This document shows, piece after piece, positions 16,236-23,681 of a stretch of 23,681 bases of DNA (the stretch's first letter is position 1; the number at the start of each line of letters is the position of its first letter). This DNA is from Anoxynatronum sp033549305 (GTDB lineage: Bacteria > Bacillota > Clostridia > Peptostreptococcales > Tindalliaceae). The position numbers and the translations under genes are program-made. Location of the stretch: contig JAWSUV010000035.1 in NCBI GenBank assembly GCA_033549305.1, forward strand, positions 1-23,681, read 5' to 3'. The notes beneath the pieces are model-generated. The model worked only from the letters and a program-made list of their open reading frames with translations, ran no database searches and had not been told where the DNA came from.

Positions 16236-16588
16236 CTTATCCTCAATTTGTTGATGCACTTGCCCTCACTCCCAGCATACCACATCAGTGAACCAGTCCG
16301 TCTAAATGGTCTGGTCGAAGAATGCGAACGATCGCTTATCCCAGCTATCAGAGTTGTACCAAATGTCACCGATTCGAAGAGATTCTCCTGCTAATGACCT
16401 CTGTATTCCATGTGTGTTCTGTATTATAATAGCATATGGGTGCCAAAGCGAACAGAAGCAAAATAATTCCGCTGACTTATTGACCGACCATCCCATGTGA
16501 TATGATAGAATGAATAAGAAATGGTTCATCAGTAAACTGTTAGTATTTGCGTGTGCCTGATCTATTCTTAAACGAAAGGAACGAATCC
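16236..16588. other. Intergenic region between azlC and the topoisomerase operon
   Basis: About 350 bases between divergent genes with no recognised gene. It holds a TATTATAATA palindromic -10-like element (16422-16431), a possible extended -10 promoter for the topoisomerase genes (16480-16506), and short open frames on both strands (for example 16302-16595 minus) that lack good ribosome sites and recognisable domains. The sequence is more AT-rich than its neighbours. Confidence 0.4.
16480..16506 (+). promoter_or_regulatory. Possible promoter of the topoisomerase operon
   Basis: TTGACC (16480-16485) and TATGAT (16501-16506) are separated by 15 bases, shorter than the ideal 17, but a TG dinucleotide one base before the -10 box makes an extended -10. 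The predicted leader is about 75 bases to ATG 16589. Confidence 0.4.
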
Positions 16589-18571
16589 ATGGCAAACCCC
16601 CAGCAAACCTATAACAACGACAGTATTTCCTCTCTGAAAGGTCCGGATAAAGTCAGGCTCCGCCCCGGCGTGATTTTTGGTTCTGACGATATCACCGGCT
16701 GCCAGCACGCCATTTTTGAGATCCTGGCCAACAGCATTGACGAAGCGCGGGAAGGATACGGCGACACCATTGAAGTGGAACGATTTGCCGACCATTCCAT
16801 TCAGGTCACAGACCTTGGCCGGGGAATTCCGCTGGAATACAATCCCCGGGAGGAAAAATTCAACTGGGAGCTGGTTTTTTGTGAGCTCTACGCCGGCGGT
16901 AAATACCACAATCTGGCCGGCCTTACCTATGAATACAGCCTGGGCCTTAATGGTCTGGGAGCCTGCGCCACTCAGTTCGCCTCCAGCTTTATGGATGTGG
17001 AAGTGGTGCGCGACGGTCACCGTTTCACCCTCCACTTTGAAAAAGGCCATAACATCGGCGGCCTGCAAAAAGAAAAGCTCCCCGGAAAGAAAATCGAAAC
17101 CGGTACCCGGATCCACTGGATGCCGGATCTGGATGTGTTTACCGATATTGACATTCCCCGGGAATGGTTTCTCGAAACCCTGAAACGCCAGGCAGTCGTG
17201 AATGCTGGAATCACCTTCCTCTTCCACGATCAGTTGACAGAGGAAACCGTGGCTTTTTGTTATCCGGACGGGATCCTGGACTACATACGGGAACTGAGTG
17301 AAGACAATGAAATCACGGAAGTCCGCCACCTGACCCGCACCGCTTCCGGACGGGACCGGGAGGACAAACCGGAGTACAAGGTGAAAATGGAGATCGCTTT
17401 CTGCTTTAACAACCAGAATCCCCTGATTGAGTATTATCACAACTCGAGTTTTCTGGAACATGGAGGCGCTCCGGACCGGGCAGTGAAAAACGCTTTTGTG
17501 GCAGTTATCGACCAGTTTCTAAAAGATGAAAACCTTTATCGAAAGAACGAGAAAAAAGTTCTCTTTACAGACATTGAAGACAGCCTGCTGCTGATTTCAA
17601 ACTCCTTCTCCACCGCCACCAGCTACGCTAACCAGACGAAAAAATCCATCAGCAATCTTTTCATTCAGCAAGCCATGACAACTTTGCTGAAGGAAAAGCT
17701 GGAATTTTATTTTATCGAAAACAAACTCGAACGCGAAAAGATTCTGAACCAGGTGCTCACCAACAAGCGAAGCCGGGAAACGGCGGAACAGACCCGGCTG
17801 AACATCAAGAAAAAGCTTAACGGCAAGATGGATCTGGGCAACCGGGTGAAAAAATTTGTGGACTGCCGCAGCAAGGATCCGGATAAACGGGAGCTTTTTA
17901 TTGTGGAAGGCGATTCTGCTCTCGGGGCCACCAAGATGGGCCGGGATGCAGATTTTCAGGCGATCATTCCTGTTCGGGGTAAAATCCTCAACTGCCTGAA
18001 AGCCTCCTACCAACAGATTTTCGCCAACGACATCGTCATCGATCTGCTGAAAGTCATCGGCTGCGGCGTGGAAATCAAATCCCGCCATTCTGATCTGGCC
18101 ACCTTCGATATCTCAAAGCTGCGGTGGAATAAGATCATTCTCTGCACTGATGCTGATGTGGACGGTTACCAGATCCGAACACTGATTTTAACCATGTTGT
18201 ATGTACTGACACCGCAGCTGATCCAGGAAGGCTATGTGTACATCGCCGAATCACCCCTCTACGAGATTACGGACTTAAAAAAGAAGGACACCCATTTTGC
18301 CTATACTGAAAAGGAAAAAGAACAGATTCTGAAAAAGATTAAAGGCACTTTACGGCTTCAGCGTTCCAAAGGACTGGGAGAAAATGAACCGCAGATGATG
18401 TGGGAAACCACCATGAACCCGGAAACCCGTCGTCTCATTCAGGTGACACCGGCTGAGGCAGCCGCCACCAAGGAAATGTTTGATGTGCTCCTGGGAAACA
18501 ACCTTCCAGGCCGGAAGCTTTTCATTACGGAGAAAGGTCCGGAGTATTTGGCCCAGGCTGATTTGGATTAA
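16589..18571 (+). CDS. Type IIA DNA topoisomerase B subunit (divergent GyrB/ParE-like)
   Basis: A 660-residue ATPase subunit of a type II topoisomerase. The GHKL domain has EILANSIDEA (Glu44, Asn48), VTDLGRGIP (75-81, where family members usually have DNG or DDG), ELYAGGKY and the glycine loop GLNGLGA; the transducer has QTK (349-351). The TOPRIM domain has FIVEGDSALGATKMGRD (Glu440) and CTDADVDGYQIRT (Asp521, Asp523, Asp525 region), then LQRSKGLGENEPQMMWETTM. All residues needed for ATP hydrolysis and metal binding are present, but motifs are drifted: EGDSALG for the usual EGDSAGG, and QRSKGLGE for QRYKGLGE. ATG 16589 follows AAAGGA; an in-frame TTG at 16547 is rejected. The A subunit starts 20 bases downstream. 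It is likely a second, ParE-like enzyme rather than the housekeeping GyrB, which is usually next to recF/dnaN. Confidence 0.9.
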   Translation: MANPQQTYNNDSISSLKGPDKVRLRPGVIFGSDDITGCQHAIFEILANSIDEAREGYGDTIEVERFADHSIQVTDLGRGIPLEYNPREEKFNWELVFCELYAGGKYHNLAGLTYEYSLGLNGLGACATQFASSFMDVEVVRDGHRFTLHFEKGHNIGGLQKEKLPGKKIETGTRIHWMPDLDVFTDIDIPREWFLETLKRQAVVNAGITFLFHDQLTEETVAFCYPDGILDYIRELSEDNEITEVRHLTRTASGRDREDKPEYKVKMEIAFCFNNQNPLIEYYHNSSFLEHGGAPDRAVKNAFVAVIDQFLKDENLYRKNEKKVLFTDIEDSLLLISNSFSTATSYANQTKKSISNLFIQQAMTTLLKEKLEFYFIENKLEREKILNQVLTNKRSRETAEQTRLNIKKKLNGKMDLGNRVKKFVDCRSKDPDKRELFIVEGDSALGATKMGRDADFQAIIPVRGKILNCLKASYQQIFANDIVIDLLKVIGCGVEIKSRHSDLATFDISKLRWNKIILCTDADVDGYQIRTLILTMLYVLTPQLIQEGYVYIAESPLYEITDLKKKDTHFAYTEKEKEQILKKIKGTLRLQRSKGLGENEPQMMWETTMNPETRRLIQVTPAEAAATKEMFDVLLGNNLPGRKLFITEKGPEYLAQADLD

Positions 18572-18591
18572 ATGATAAAGGACGATGCAAT

Positions 18592-20827
18592 TTGAAAACC
18601 CCAATAATCCAGAAACTGAACGTGGTGGACACGCTGGAAACCAACTACATGCCTTATGCCATGAGCGTCATTATTTCCAGGGCACTGCCGGAAATTGACG
18701 GACTGAAACCTTCCCACCGAAAGATCCTTTACACCATGTATGGCATGGGCCTGTTGAAAGGCGGCCTCACCAAATCGGCAAACATCGTCGGACAGACCAT
18801 GCGGATCCATCCCCATGGCGATATGGCTATCTATGAGACCATGGTGCGGATGGCCAAGGGAAACCAGAGCCTGCTGCTGCCCCTGGTGGAAAGCAAGGGT
18901 AACTTTGGCCGGGCTTACTCACGGGACATGGCCTTTGCTTCCCCCCGGTATACCGAGGCCAAGCTGATGCCCGTGATGAACGAATTCTTTGCCGCCATTA
19001 ATAAGGACACCGTTCCTTTCGTCCCCAACTATGACAACACGACCAGAGAACCCACTTTGCTGCCTGTCACTTTCCCCAGTATCCTGGCAAACCCCAACCA
19101 GGGGATTGCCGTGGGGATGGCCAGCAACATCTGCTCCTTTAACCTGAAGGAACTCTGCGAGGCCACCATTAAGCTGATCGACGATGATGAGGAAGGGATG
19201 TATGCCGCCCTTCAGGCGCCTGATTTTCCTTCCGGCGGTGAAATCATCAGGAACTCAGCTGAATTGCGACGGATTTACGAAACCGGACAGGGTGGTTTTA
19301 CCATGCGTTCGGTGTATTCGTATCATCCCACAGACAATGTCATTGAAATCACAGAAATTCCCTACACCACCACTATCGAAGCCATTATGGAAAAAATCAC
19401 TTCCCTGATCAAATCCGGCAGCATAAAGGAAATCAATGACCTGCGTGATGAAACGGATTTGAAGGGCTTAAAGCTGACCCTTGATTTAAAGAAAAACACT
19501 GATCCGGATCGTCTCATGGCACGCCTGTTCAGACAAACCCCGCTGCAGGACACTTTCAGCTGCAATTTCAATCTCATCGTGGGCGGCCGCCCCCAGGTGC
19601 TGGGTGTGAAAAGCATTCTCACTGAATGGCTCACCTTCCGGATGGAAACCCTCAGCCGCCAGCTTATTTTTGAGCGTGGCGAAAAGGAAAAACAGCTGCA
19701 CTTGCTGAAAGGTCTCGAGATCATCCTCCTGGACATCGACAAGGCCATCGCCATTATCCGCAGAACAGACAAGGAAAAACAGGTGGTCCCCAACCTGATG
19801 GAAGCCTTTGGCATCGATGAAGTGCAGGCGGAGTACGTGGCGGAAATCAAACTGCGTCATCTGAACCGGGAGTATCTGCTGAAGCAGACAAAGAATATCA
19901 GTGACCTGGAAAAAGCCATCAAGGACTTGACGGTGATCATTGACAATCCTGGCAAACAAAAAAAGCGTATCGCCCAGGAACTAACCCGAATTGCCGATGC
20001 CTACGGCCAGCCTCGGAAAACCGCAATTGTTTCCCAGGAAAAACTGCCGGAACCCTCACCAGCCCTGATGATCAGTGATTACAACCTGAAAGTGTTTCTC
20101 AGCCGGGACGGGTATCTGAAAAAAATCCCGCTGACTTCACTGCGGGGAAATTTTGAACATAAACTCAAGCCAAAAGACTGCCTGATCCAGGAAATGGATG
20201 GCGAAAATCGGGGAGAACTGGTCCTTTTCTCCAACAAGCAAAAAGCTTACAAAATCAANNNNNNNNNNCAAGCTGTTTGAACTTGAAGACTCAAAGGCCA
20301 GTGATCTTGGTTATTATCTGCCTAACGTGGTGGACATGGAGCCGGAGGAGAAAATCATTTACATGGTTCCCACGACAGATTACAGCGGCATGATGTTTTT
20401 CGCCTTCCGCAATGGAAAGGCGGCAAAAGTGCCGTTATCCGCCTATGAAACCAAAACCAACCGAAAAGTGCTGGCCAATGCCTACGGCGACCCGGAGCTG
20501 CGTGACATACGATTCCTGCCGCAGGATGGCCTCCTGATTGCTGTCAGCAATATCAATAAGGTGCTGCTCTTTGACACCGCCCAGGTCAGCCTGAAAACCA
20601 CCCGGAGTGCAAAAGGGGTTCAGGTGATGAAATCGAAAAAAGGCAGTGAGCTGGCAGCGGTCTTAAGACCGGAGGAGGTCGTCTTCAAAAGACCGGCCTA
20701 TTATCAGGCCAGTATCCCCGCAGTGGGCTCCTATCTGAAAAAGACGGACCAGCTCACCCGCCAGGATGCCTGCCTGGATGTGGAAAATGTCAGTATTCTG
20801 GAACTGGTTGAGCCCTCCGAAGAGTAG
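18592..20827 (+). CDS. Type IIA DNA topoisomerase A subunit (divergent GyrA/ParC-like), interrupted by a 10-N gap
   Basis: The breakage-reunion subunit, partner of the gene just upstream. It has GLKPSHRKILYTM, the active-site Tyr120 with Arg119 in SPRYTEAKL, and YNDN-type motifs replaced by PNYDNTTREP. GIAVGMASNI and the coiled-coil arm are also present. In the quinolone region the sequence is HPHGDMAIYE, so Met78 stands where GyrA has Ser83 and Glu82 where it has Asp87. The C-terminal part (GMMFFAFRNGKAAKVPLSAY and others) is short and lacks a GyrA-box (QRRGGKG), favouring decatenation or relaxation over supercoiling. Ten Ns at 20259-20268 break the frame; merging the flanking CAA ends gives KIKLFELED and a continuous 740-residue protein. 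The start is TTG 18592 with AAAGGA nine bases upstream; the first in-frame ATG is too far inside. Confidence 0.88.
20259..20268. other. Assembly gap (10 N) inside the topoisomerase A gene
   Basis: Ten Ns replace sequence in the coding region. The left flank ends ATCAA and the right flank starts CAAGCTG; collapsing the shared CAA restores the reading frame, so little or nothing is probably missing. Confidence 0.95.
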
Positions 20828-20850
20828 AGAATGACTGAAAGGACGTTTTT

Positions 20851-21486
20851 ATGAAAGCCACCGAACGCATCTCCTTTTATTCCCATCTGGCTGGTGCACT
20901 TCTTTTTGTACCTGGAACCTTTCTGCTGCTTTTTCTCAGCCGGAAGGCCTGGCCGCTGATGACGGTCTCCGCCATTTACGGCTTGTCTGTCATTTTTCTT
21001 TTCAGCGCCAGTTCCCTCTACCATTACTTCAAGAAGCAGGAGGGTGAAATCTCCCTGTGGCGGAAGCTGGATCATTTTGCCATCTTTGTGATGATTGCCG
21101 GCACCTACACACCGATTACCTATGTGTATCTCACCGGCTGGCTGCGGGCAGGGATCCTTATTTTTCAGTGGTCCCTGGTTTTTGCCGGGTTTTTCTTCAA
21201 GTTCTTTTACCTGAAAGCCCCCCGCTGGATCTATACTACCATTTACCTGCTCATGGGCTGGTCGGCGATCTTTACCATCAAGCCCCTGTTTGCTGCCATG
21301 ACGCCCCTATCCATCTTCCTGCTCTTTGCCGGCGGCGTTTCCTTCACCATTGGCGCAATATTCTATATGCTGAAAAAGCCGGTGTGCTTCCCCGGCTTTG
21401 GCTTTCATGAAATCTTTCACTTTTTTATTCTAGCTGGCGGGGTCTTCCATTATGTGCTGGTGCTGCTGGCGGTTGTGAACACGTAA
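20851..21486 (+). CDS. Hemolysin III / PAQR-family seven-helix membrane protein
   Basis: A 211-residue protein of about seven membrane segments. The family metal and signature residues are visible: SASSLYHYF (His58), KLDHFAIF (Asp74, His75), IAGTYTP (82-88) and FHEIFHFF (His186, His190) near the C-terminus. This is the TrhA/YqfA-type hemolysin III family, related to the eukaryotic PAQR receptors; a haemolytic role was shown for only some members and several act in membrane fatty-acid or energy homeostasis, so no specific function is claimed. AAAGGAC precedes the ATG by seven bases, and the gene starts 23 bases after the topoisomerase A stop, so it is probably cotranscribed with it. A strong terminator follows about 80 bases downstream. 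Confidence 0.93.
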   Translation: MKATERISFYSHLAGALLFVPGTFLLLFLSRKAWPLMTVSAIYGLSVIFLFSASSLYHYFKKQEGEISLWRKLDHFAIFVMIAGTYTPITYVYLTGWLRAGILIFQWSLVFAGFFFKFFYLKAPRWIYTTIYLLMGWSAIFTIKPLFAAMTPLSIFLLFAGGVSFTIGAIFYMLKKPVCFPGFGFHEIFHFFILAGGVFHYVLVLLAVVNT

Positions 21487-21563
21487 TGACATCATGGAAT
21501 CATGGGTGTGAGTGTATTCCCCTTTAGGTTATATCACCATTACAACAGCCCTCTGTGATAGAC

Positions 21564-21617
21564 TCCCCTTGTCATAGACAGTTCGAAAACATCACTGTTT
21601 ATTGCGAGGGGATTTTT
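21564..21617 (+). terminator. Intrinsic terminator of the topoisomerase-PAQR operon
   Basis: TCCCCTTG (21564-21571) pairs with CGAGGGGA (21605-21612), one wobble pair, and inside it ACAGT pairs with ACTGT around a loop. TTTTT (21613-21617) follows at once. The length and the internal helix make the hairpin unusually large, but the T-run and position after the last gene of the operon support it. Confidence 0.7.
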
Positions 21618-21618
21618 C

Positions 21619-21738
21619 ATGAGCTGGAAACCCAGAGTTGATCATAATGTGAGGACGTTGTTCTTTTTTGTGTTTATCCTGACTTTTATATCACTGATTT
21701 CTTGCTGTCTGTCTTTTTCTTCGATAGAATGGCTTTAG
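21619..21738 (+). CDS. Possible 39-residue single-helix membrane peptide
   Basis: ATG 21619 opens a 39-codon frame ending in TAG at 21738. The product begins MSWKPRVDHNVRTL, is basic at the N-terminus and then has one hydrophobic helix (FFFVFILTFISLISCCLSF), the pattern of a small inner-membrane protein. AGGGGA lies about six bases upstream and is part of the terminator stem, so translation would require readthrough or a promoter within the hairpin region. It ends 21 bases before the M23 gene. With so short a frame it may be chance; no family recognised. Confidence 0.3.
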   Translation: MSWKPRVDHNVRTLFFFVFILTFISLISCCLSFSSIEWL

Positions 21739-21759
21739 AGAATGATAAGGAGTTGAACC

Positions 21760-23391
21760 ATGAAAAGAAATCGGATCATTATTTTCCTTACCCTCCTGTT
21801 ACTAATTTTGACTGTTACCGCGGTACTCGCAGCGCCGCTTCCTGCCGCCATGGTTTCAGGCATTACAGTCACTCACCAGGAAACGGGTATTGTTGACTAT
21901 TATCCGCTGAATACAGACGCCGCTTCTGAACTCCTGCAGGGTCTCTCCGGTACTCGTCAGGATCATGTGCCGGTTGACCTGGTGGCGGAATTTGACATGA
22001 CGCTTCATACAAAGGTTTTAGCCACGCGTAATTACACCATTTCTGCCTCTGTTGATGAAGCGTTGTATGTGCAGCGCTCAGGCTGGCGTTTATTCCGTTC
22101 GCTCATTCCGGATTTTTTCTACACCCATCCGGCTTTTGAACGCATTTACCCGTACGCTTCATCACCGGCACTTCGCATCACAGGACTGGATGAGCCATTC
22201 CACCCGAAAATCGATCAGCAGGAATGGGTTTACCAGCGATGGGACGGTTCCTGGACGGAAACAATGGCTGTCCAAGTTCCGTCAAGTGATCTGGACAGGA
22301 TCGATCTGTCTGTGGAAACTCTCCCGGTGATGACCGCATCTGATACATCCCTGCATCTTGACCTTGATCCCTACCCGGACCAGGTTGTCCTGCAGGTGAC
22401 GGATCCCGCAGGCAGGCTCCGGTATGACGGTATGCTGGAAGAATCTGACCTGCCGGTGTTCCCCTATAACGGCAGGCATGAGTATCATCTGGACCTTTTG
22501 TGGACTGACGGTCAACAGCCTTACCGCGGATCGTATTCCGCTTCATTTGCGCTGCAAATGGATTTGTCCGCTGCCTTTGAAGTACCCGGCCCCAATGCTG
22601 TCCAGGGAGAAATGCTGATCTTCCGGGCACGGCATATCCCCGAAGGGGCTATTCCTGTTTTCCAGCACTCCCTGTCAGACCACACCATCTTTTACCCGCT
22701 GGAGGACGGGTATGCGGCCTATATTCCTACCCATTACGGGACAGCTCCCGGGGAATACGCGCTGTATTTCGGTCTGGAAGGTGGACCGCTGGAGGAAGCC
22801 AGCCTGACCCTGGTTCCCCGGGATTTTCACATCCAGTATCTGACCATCAGTACCGTTGTGGAAGCGGCGACACGCAACGAAGAGGCTGCCGCGATGACAG
22901 CCAGGTACTTTACACCTTCCCGGGATCACAGTTCACCCGAGCGGTATTACACCGAACCCTTTGTGATTCCCGTCCTGGGACGTCTGACCACTGAGTTTGG
23001 TGAAACCCGCTATGTGAACAATGCACCCACTTCCTACCGCCACTCCGGCCTTGACATTGCGGCTCCCACGGGGACGCCGGTGGCAGCCACGAACCGGGGG
23101 AAGGTGGTGCTGGCCATGGACCTGATCACACAGGGAAAAACCGTGGTCATTGACCACGGCCAGGGGCTGTTCAGCGTGTATTTTCACATGGATGAATTAA
23201 AAACAACAGCAAACAGGATCGTGGAACGGGGAGAGGTCATCGGCACCGTCGGAACCACGGGTTTCTCCACCGGTCCCCACCTTCATTTCACTATGTCCTA
23301 CTTCCGCCACAATTTGGAACCAGGCCATTTCCTGGCAGGAGAACCGATCACGTATCAAAATGCAACTCACTACCTGTCGCCATCGGATTAA
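21760..23391 (+). CDS. Exported M23-family metallopeptidase (LytM-like) with a large unrecognised N-terminal region
   Basis: A 543-residue secreted protein. Residues 1-25 (MKRNRIIIFLTLLLLILTVT then AVLAA) form a signal peptide. Residues about 30-370 are beta-rich, have no motif I recognise and may be binding or spacer domains. The C-terminal M23 domain has the zinc ligands His428 and Asp432 in YRHSGLDIAAPTG and His509 in TGPHLHFTM, with candidate catalytic His476 (VYFHMD) and His507. All are present, so it is predicted to be an active endopeptidase cutting peptidoglycan cross-links or glycine-rich peptides outside the cell. AAGGAG lies seven bases before the ATG. It is a single gene after the upstream terminator; no clear promoter is seen in the AT-rich stretch before it. 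Confidence 0.9.
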   Translation: MKRNRIIIFLTLLLLILTVTAVLAAPLPAAMVSGITVTHQETGIVDYYPLNTDAASELLQGLSGTRQDHVPVDLVAEFDMTLHTKVLATRNYTISASVDEALYVQRSGWRLFRSLIPDFFYTHPAFERIYPYASSPALRITGLDEPFHPKIDQQEWVYQRWDGSWTETMAVQVPSSDLDRIDLSVETLPVMTASDTSLHLDLDPYPDQVVLQVTDPAGRLRYDGMLEESDLPVFPYNGRHEYHLDLLWTDGQQPYRGSYSASFALQMDLSAAFEVPGPNAVQGEMLIFRARHIPEGAIPVFQHSLSDHTIFYPLEDGYAAYIPTHYGTAPGEYALYFGLEGGPLEEASLTLVPRDFHIQYLTISTVVEAATRNEEAAAMTARYFTPSRDHSSPERYYTEPFVIPVLGRLTTEFGETRYVNNAPTSYRHSGLDIAAPTGTPVAATNRGKVVLAMDLITQGKTVVIDHGQGLFSVYFHMDELKTTANRIVERGEVIGTVGTTGFSTGPHLHFTMSYFRHNLEPGHFLAGEPITYQNATHYLSPSD

Positions 23392-23514
23392 AGGCACCCT
23401 GTTTGACCGCTTTTTTTATCATCCTCATGTAATGGAATGCCGGCTGCCCGCCCATTAACCCAACTTTCGACAGATATTTACAAAAACCCCCGAAAATCAC
23501 CCTTTTTGCCAGAT

Positions 23515-23536
23515 AAAACCCGCTAAACAAGCGGGG
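23515..23536 (-). terminator. Possible intrinsic terminator, minus strand
   Basis: CCCGCT-AAACA-AGCGGG (23519-23535) is a 6-bp GC-rich hairpin. On the minus strand it is followed by TTTTATC, so it could end a gene coming from the right of the window; on the plus strand no T-run follows, so it is a poor terminator for the M23 gene. Confidence 0.45.
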
Positions 23537-23591
23537 TCATCATGGCAGACCCAAAATGTAGTGCCCTAATTTATTGTAAATTCATTTAATA

Positions 23592-23620
23592 TTTACATTT
23601 ATGTTAATTGATGATATAAT
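23592..23620 (+). promoter_or_regulatory. Sigma-A promoter reading out of the right edge
   Basis: TTTACA (23592-23597), a 17-base spacer and a perfect TATAAT (23615-23620) lie in an AT-rich stretch. Transcription would start near 23627 and serve a gene beyond the window. Confidence 0.75.
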
Positions 23621-23681
23621 TAAAGCATGATTCTACTGCAAAAAGTCACTAAATCAAACACATACTGAACAACATTTATTT

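Noticed and set aside
16311..16420. tRNA-like TTCGAATC in the azlC-topoisomerase gap
   Set aside because: Flanking bases do not form a T-arm and no acceptor or anticodon arms are seen.
16421..16431. TATTATAATA as a divergent promoter core
   Set aside because: No acceptable -35 box at 16-18 bases on either strand.
16302..16595. 97-codon minus-strand frame upstream of azlC
   Set aside because: It begins inside the topoisomerase B start region, lacks a ribosome site and no family is recognised; it may be chance in an AT-rich gap.
23405..23418. T-run after the M23 gene as a possible terminator
   Set aside because: No stable stem precedes the T-run (GACCGC-TTTTTTT); only about three pairs could form.

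Overview
The window looks like a chromosomal segment of a moderately GC-rich member of the Bacillota, probably a Clostridia-type anaerobe. The evidence is strong AGGAGG-type ribosome binding sites, a few TTG/GTG starts, sigma-A promoters close to consensus, a T-box leader, and copper-amine-oxidase-N (stalk-type) domains on a secreted enzyme. Taxonomy is inferred from these traits only. I saw no tRNA, rRNA, CRISPR array, insertion sequence or prophage gene.

Layout, left to right. (1) Minus strand, positions 1-2366: a ycsI - pxpB(kipI) - pxpC(kipA) operon for 5-oxoproline/allophanate-type metabolism, running off the left edge, with a strong hairpin upstream of its first gene. (2) Positions 2496-4816: a PPK2 polyphosphate kinase (minus) divergent from a membrane-anchored PQQ-type sugar dehydrogenase (plus). 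(3) Positions 4842-8060, minus: a response-regulator diguanylate cyclase and a large secreted beta-propeller protein. (4) Positions 8171-10210, minus: serA behind a textbook sigma-A promoter and a T-box riboswitch whose specifier (UCC) and UGGC bulge both point to tRNA-Ser. (5) Positions 10270-12795, minus: a secreted M28 metallopeptidase with stalk-type domains. (6) Positions 13147-15000: an orphan half-length HsdS-like specificity protein (minus) divergent from an Old Yellow Enzyme (plus), with a palindrome between them. (7) Positions 15197-16259, minus: azlC-azlD branched-chain amino-acid exporter genes. (8) Positions 16589-21486, plus: a three-gene set encoding a divergent type IIA topoisomerase (B subunit, then A subunit) and a hemolysin III/PAQR membrane protein. 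(9) Positions 21760-23391, plus: an exported M23 peptidase. A strong promoter at the right edge drives a gene outside the window.

Functional threads are amino-acid economy (T-box-controlled serine synthesis, azlCD export, oxoproline salvage), envelope and secreted functions (M28 and M23 peptidases, beta-propeller, PQQ-type protein, PAQR) and DNA topology. The most interesting points are the second-type topoisomerase pair, which has Met in place of the quinolone-contacting Ser of GyrA, and the lone half-HsdS gene. The 10-N gap in the A subunit is probably an assembly artefact: the flanking ends share CAA, and merging them restores a continuous 740-residue frame.
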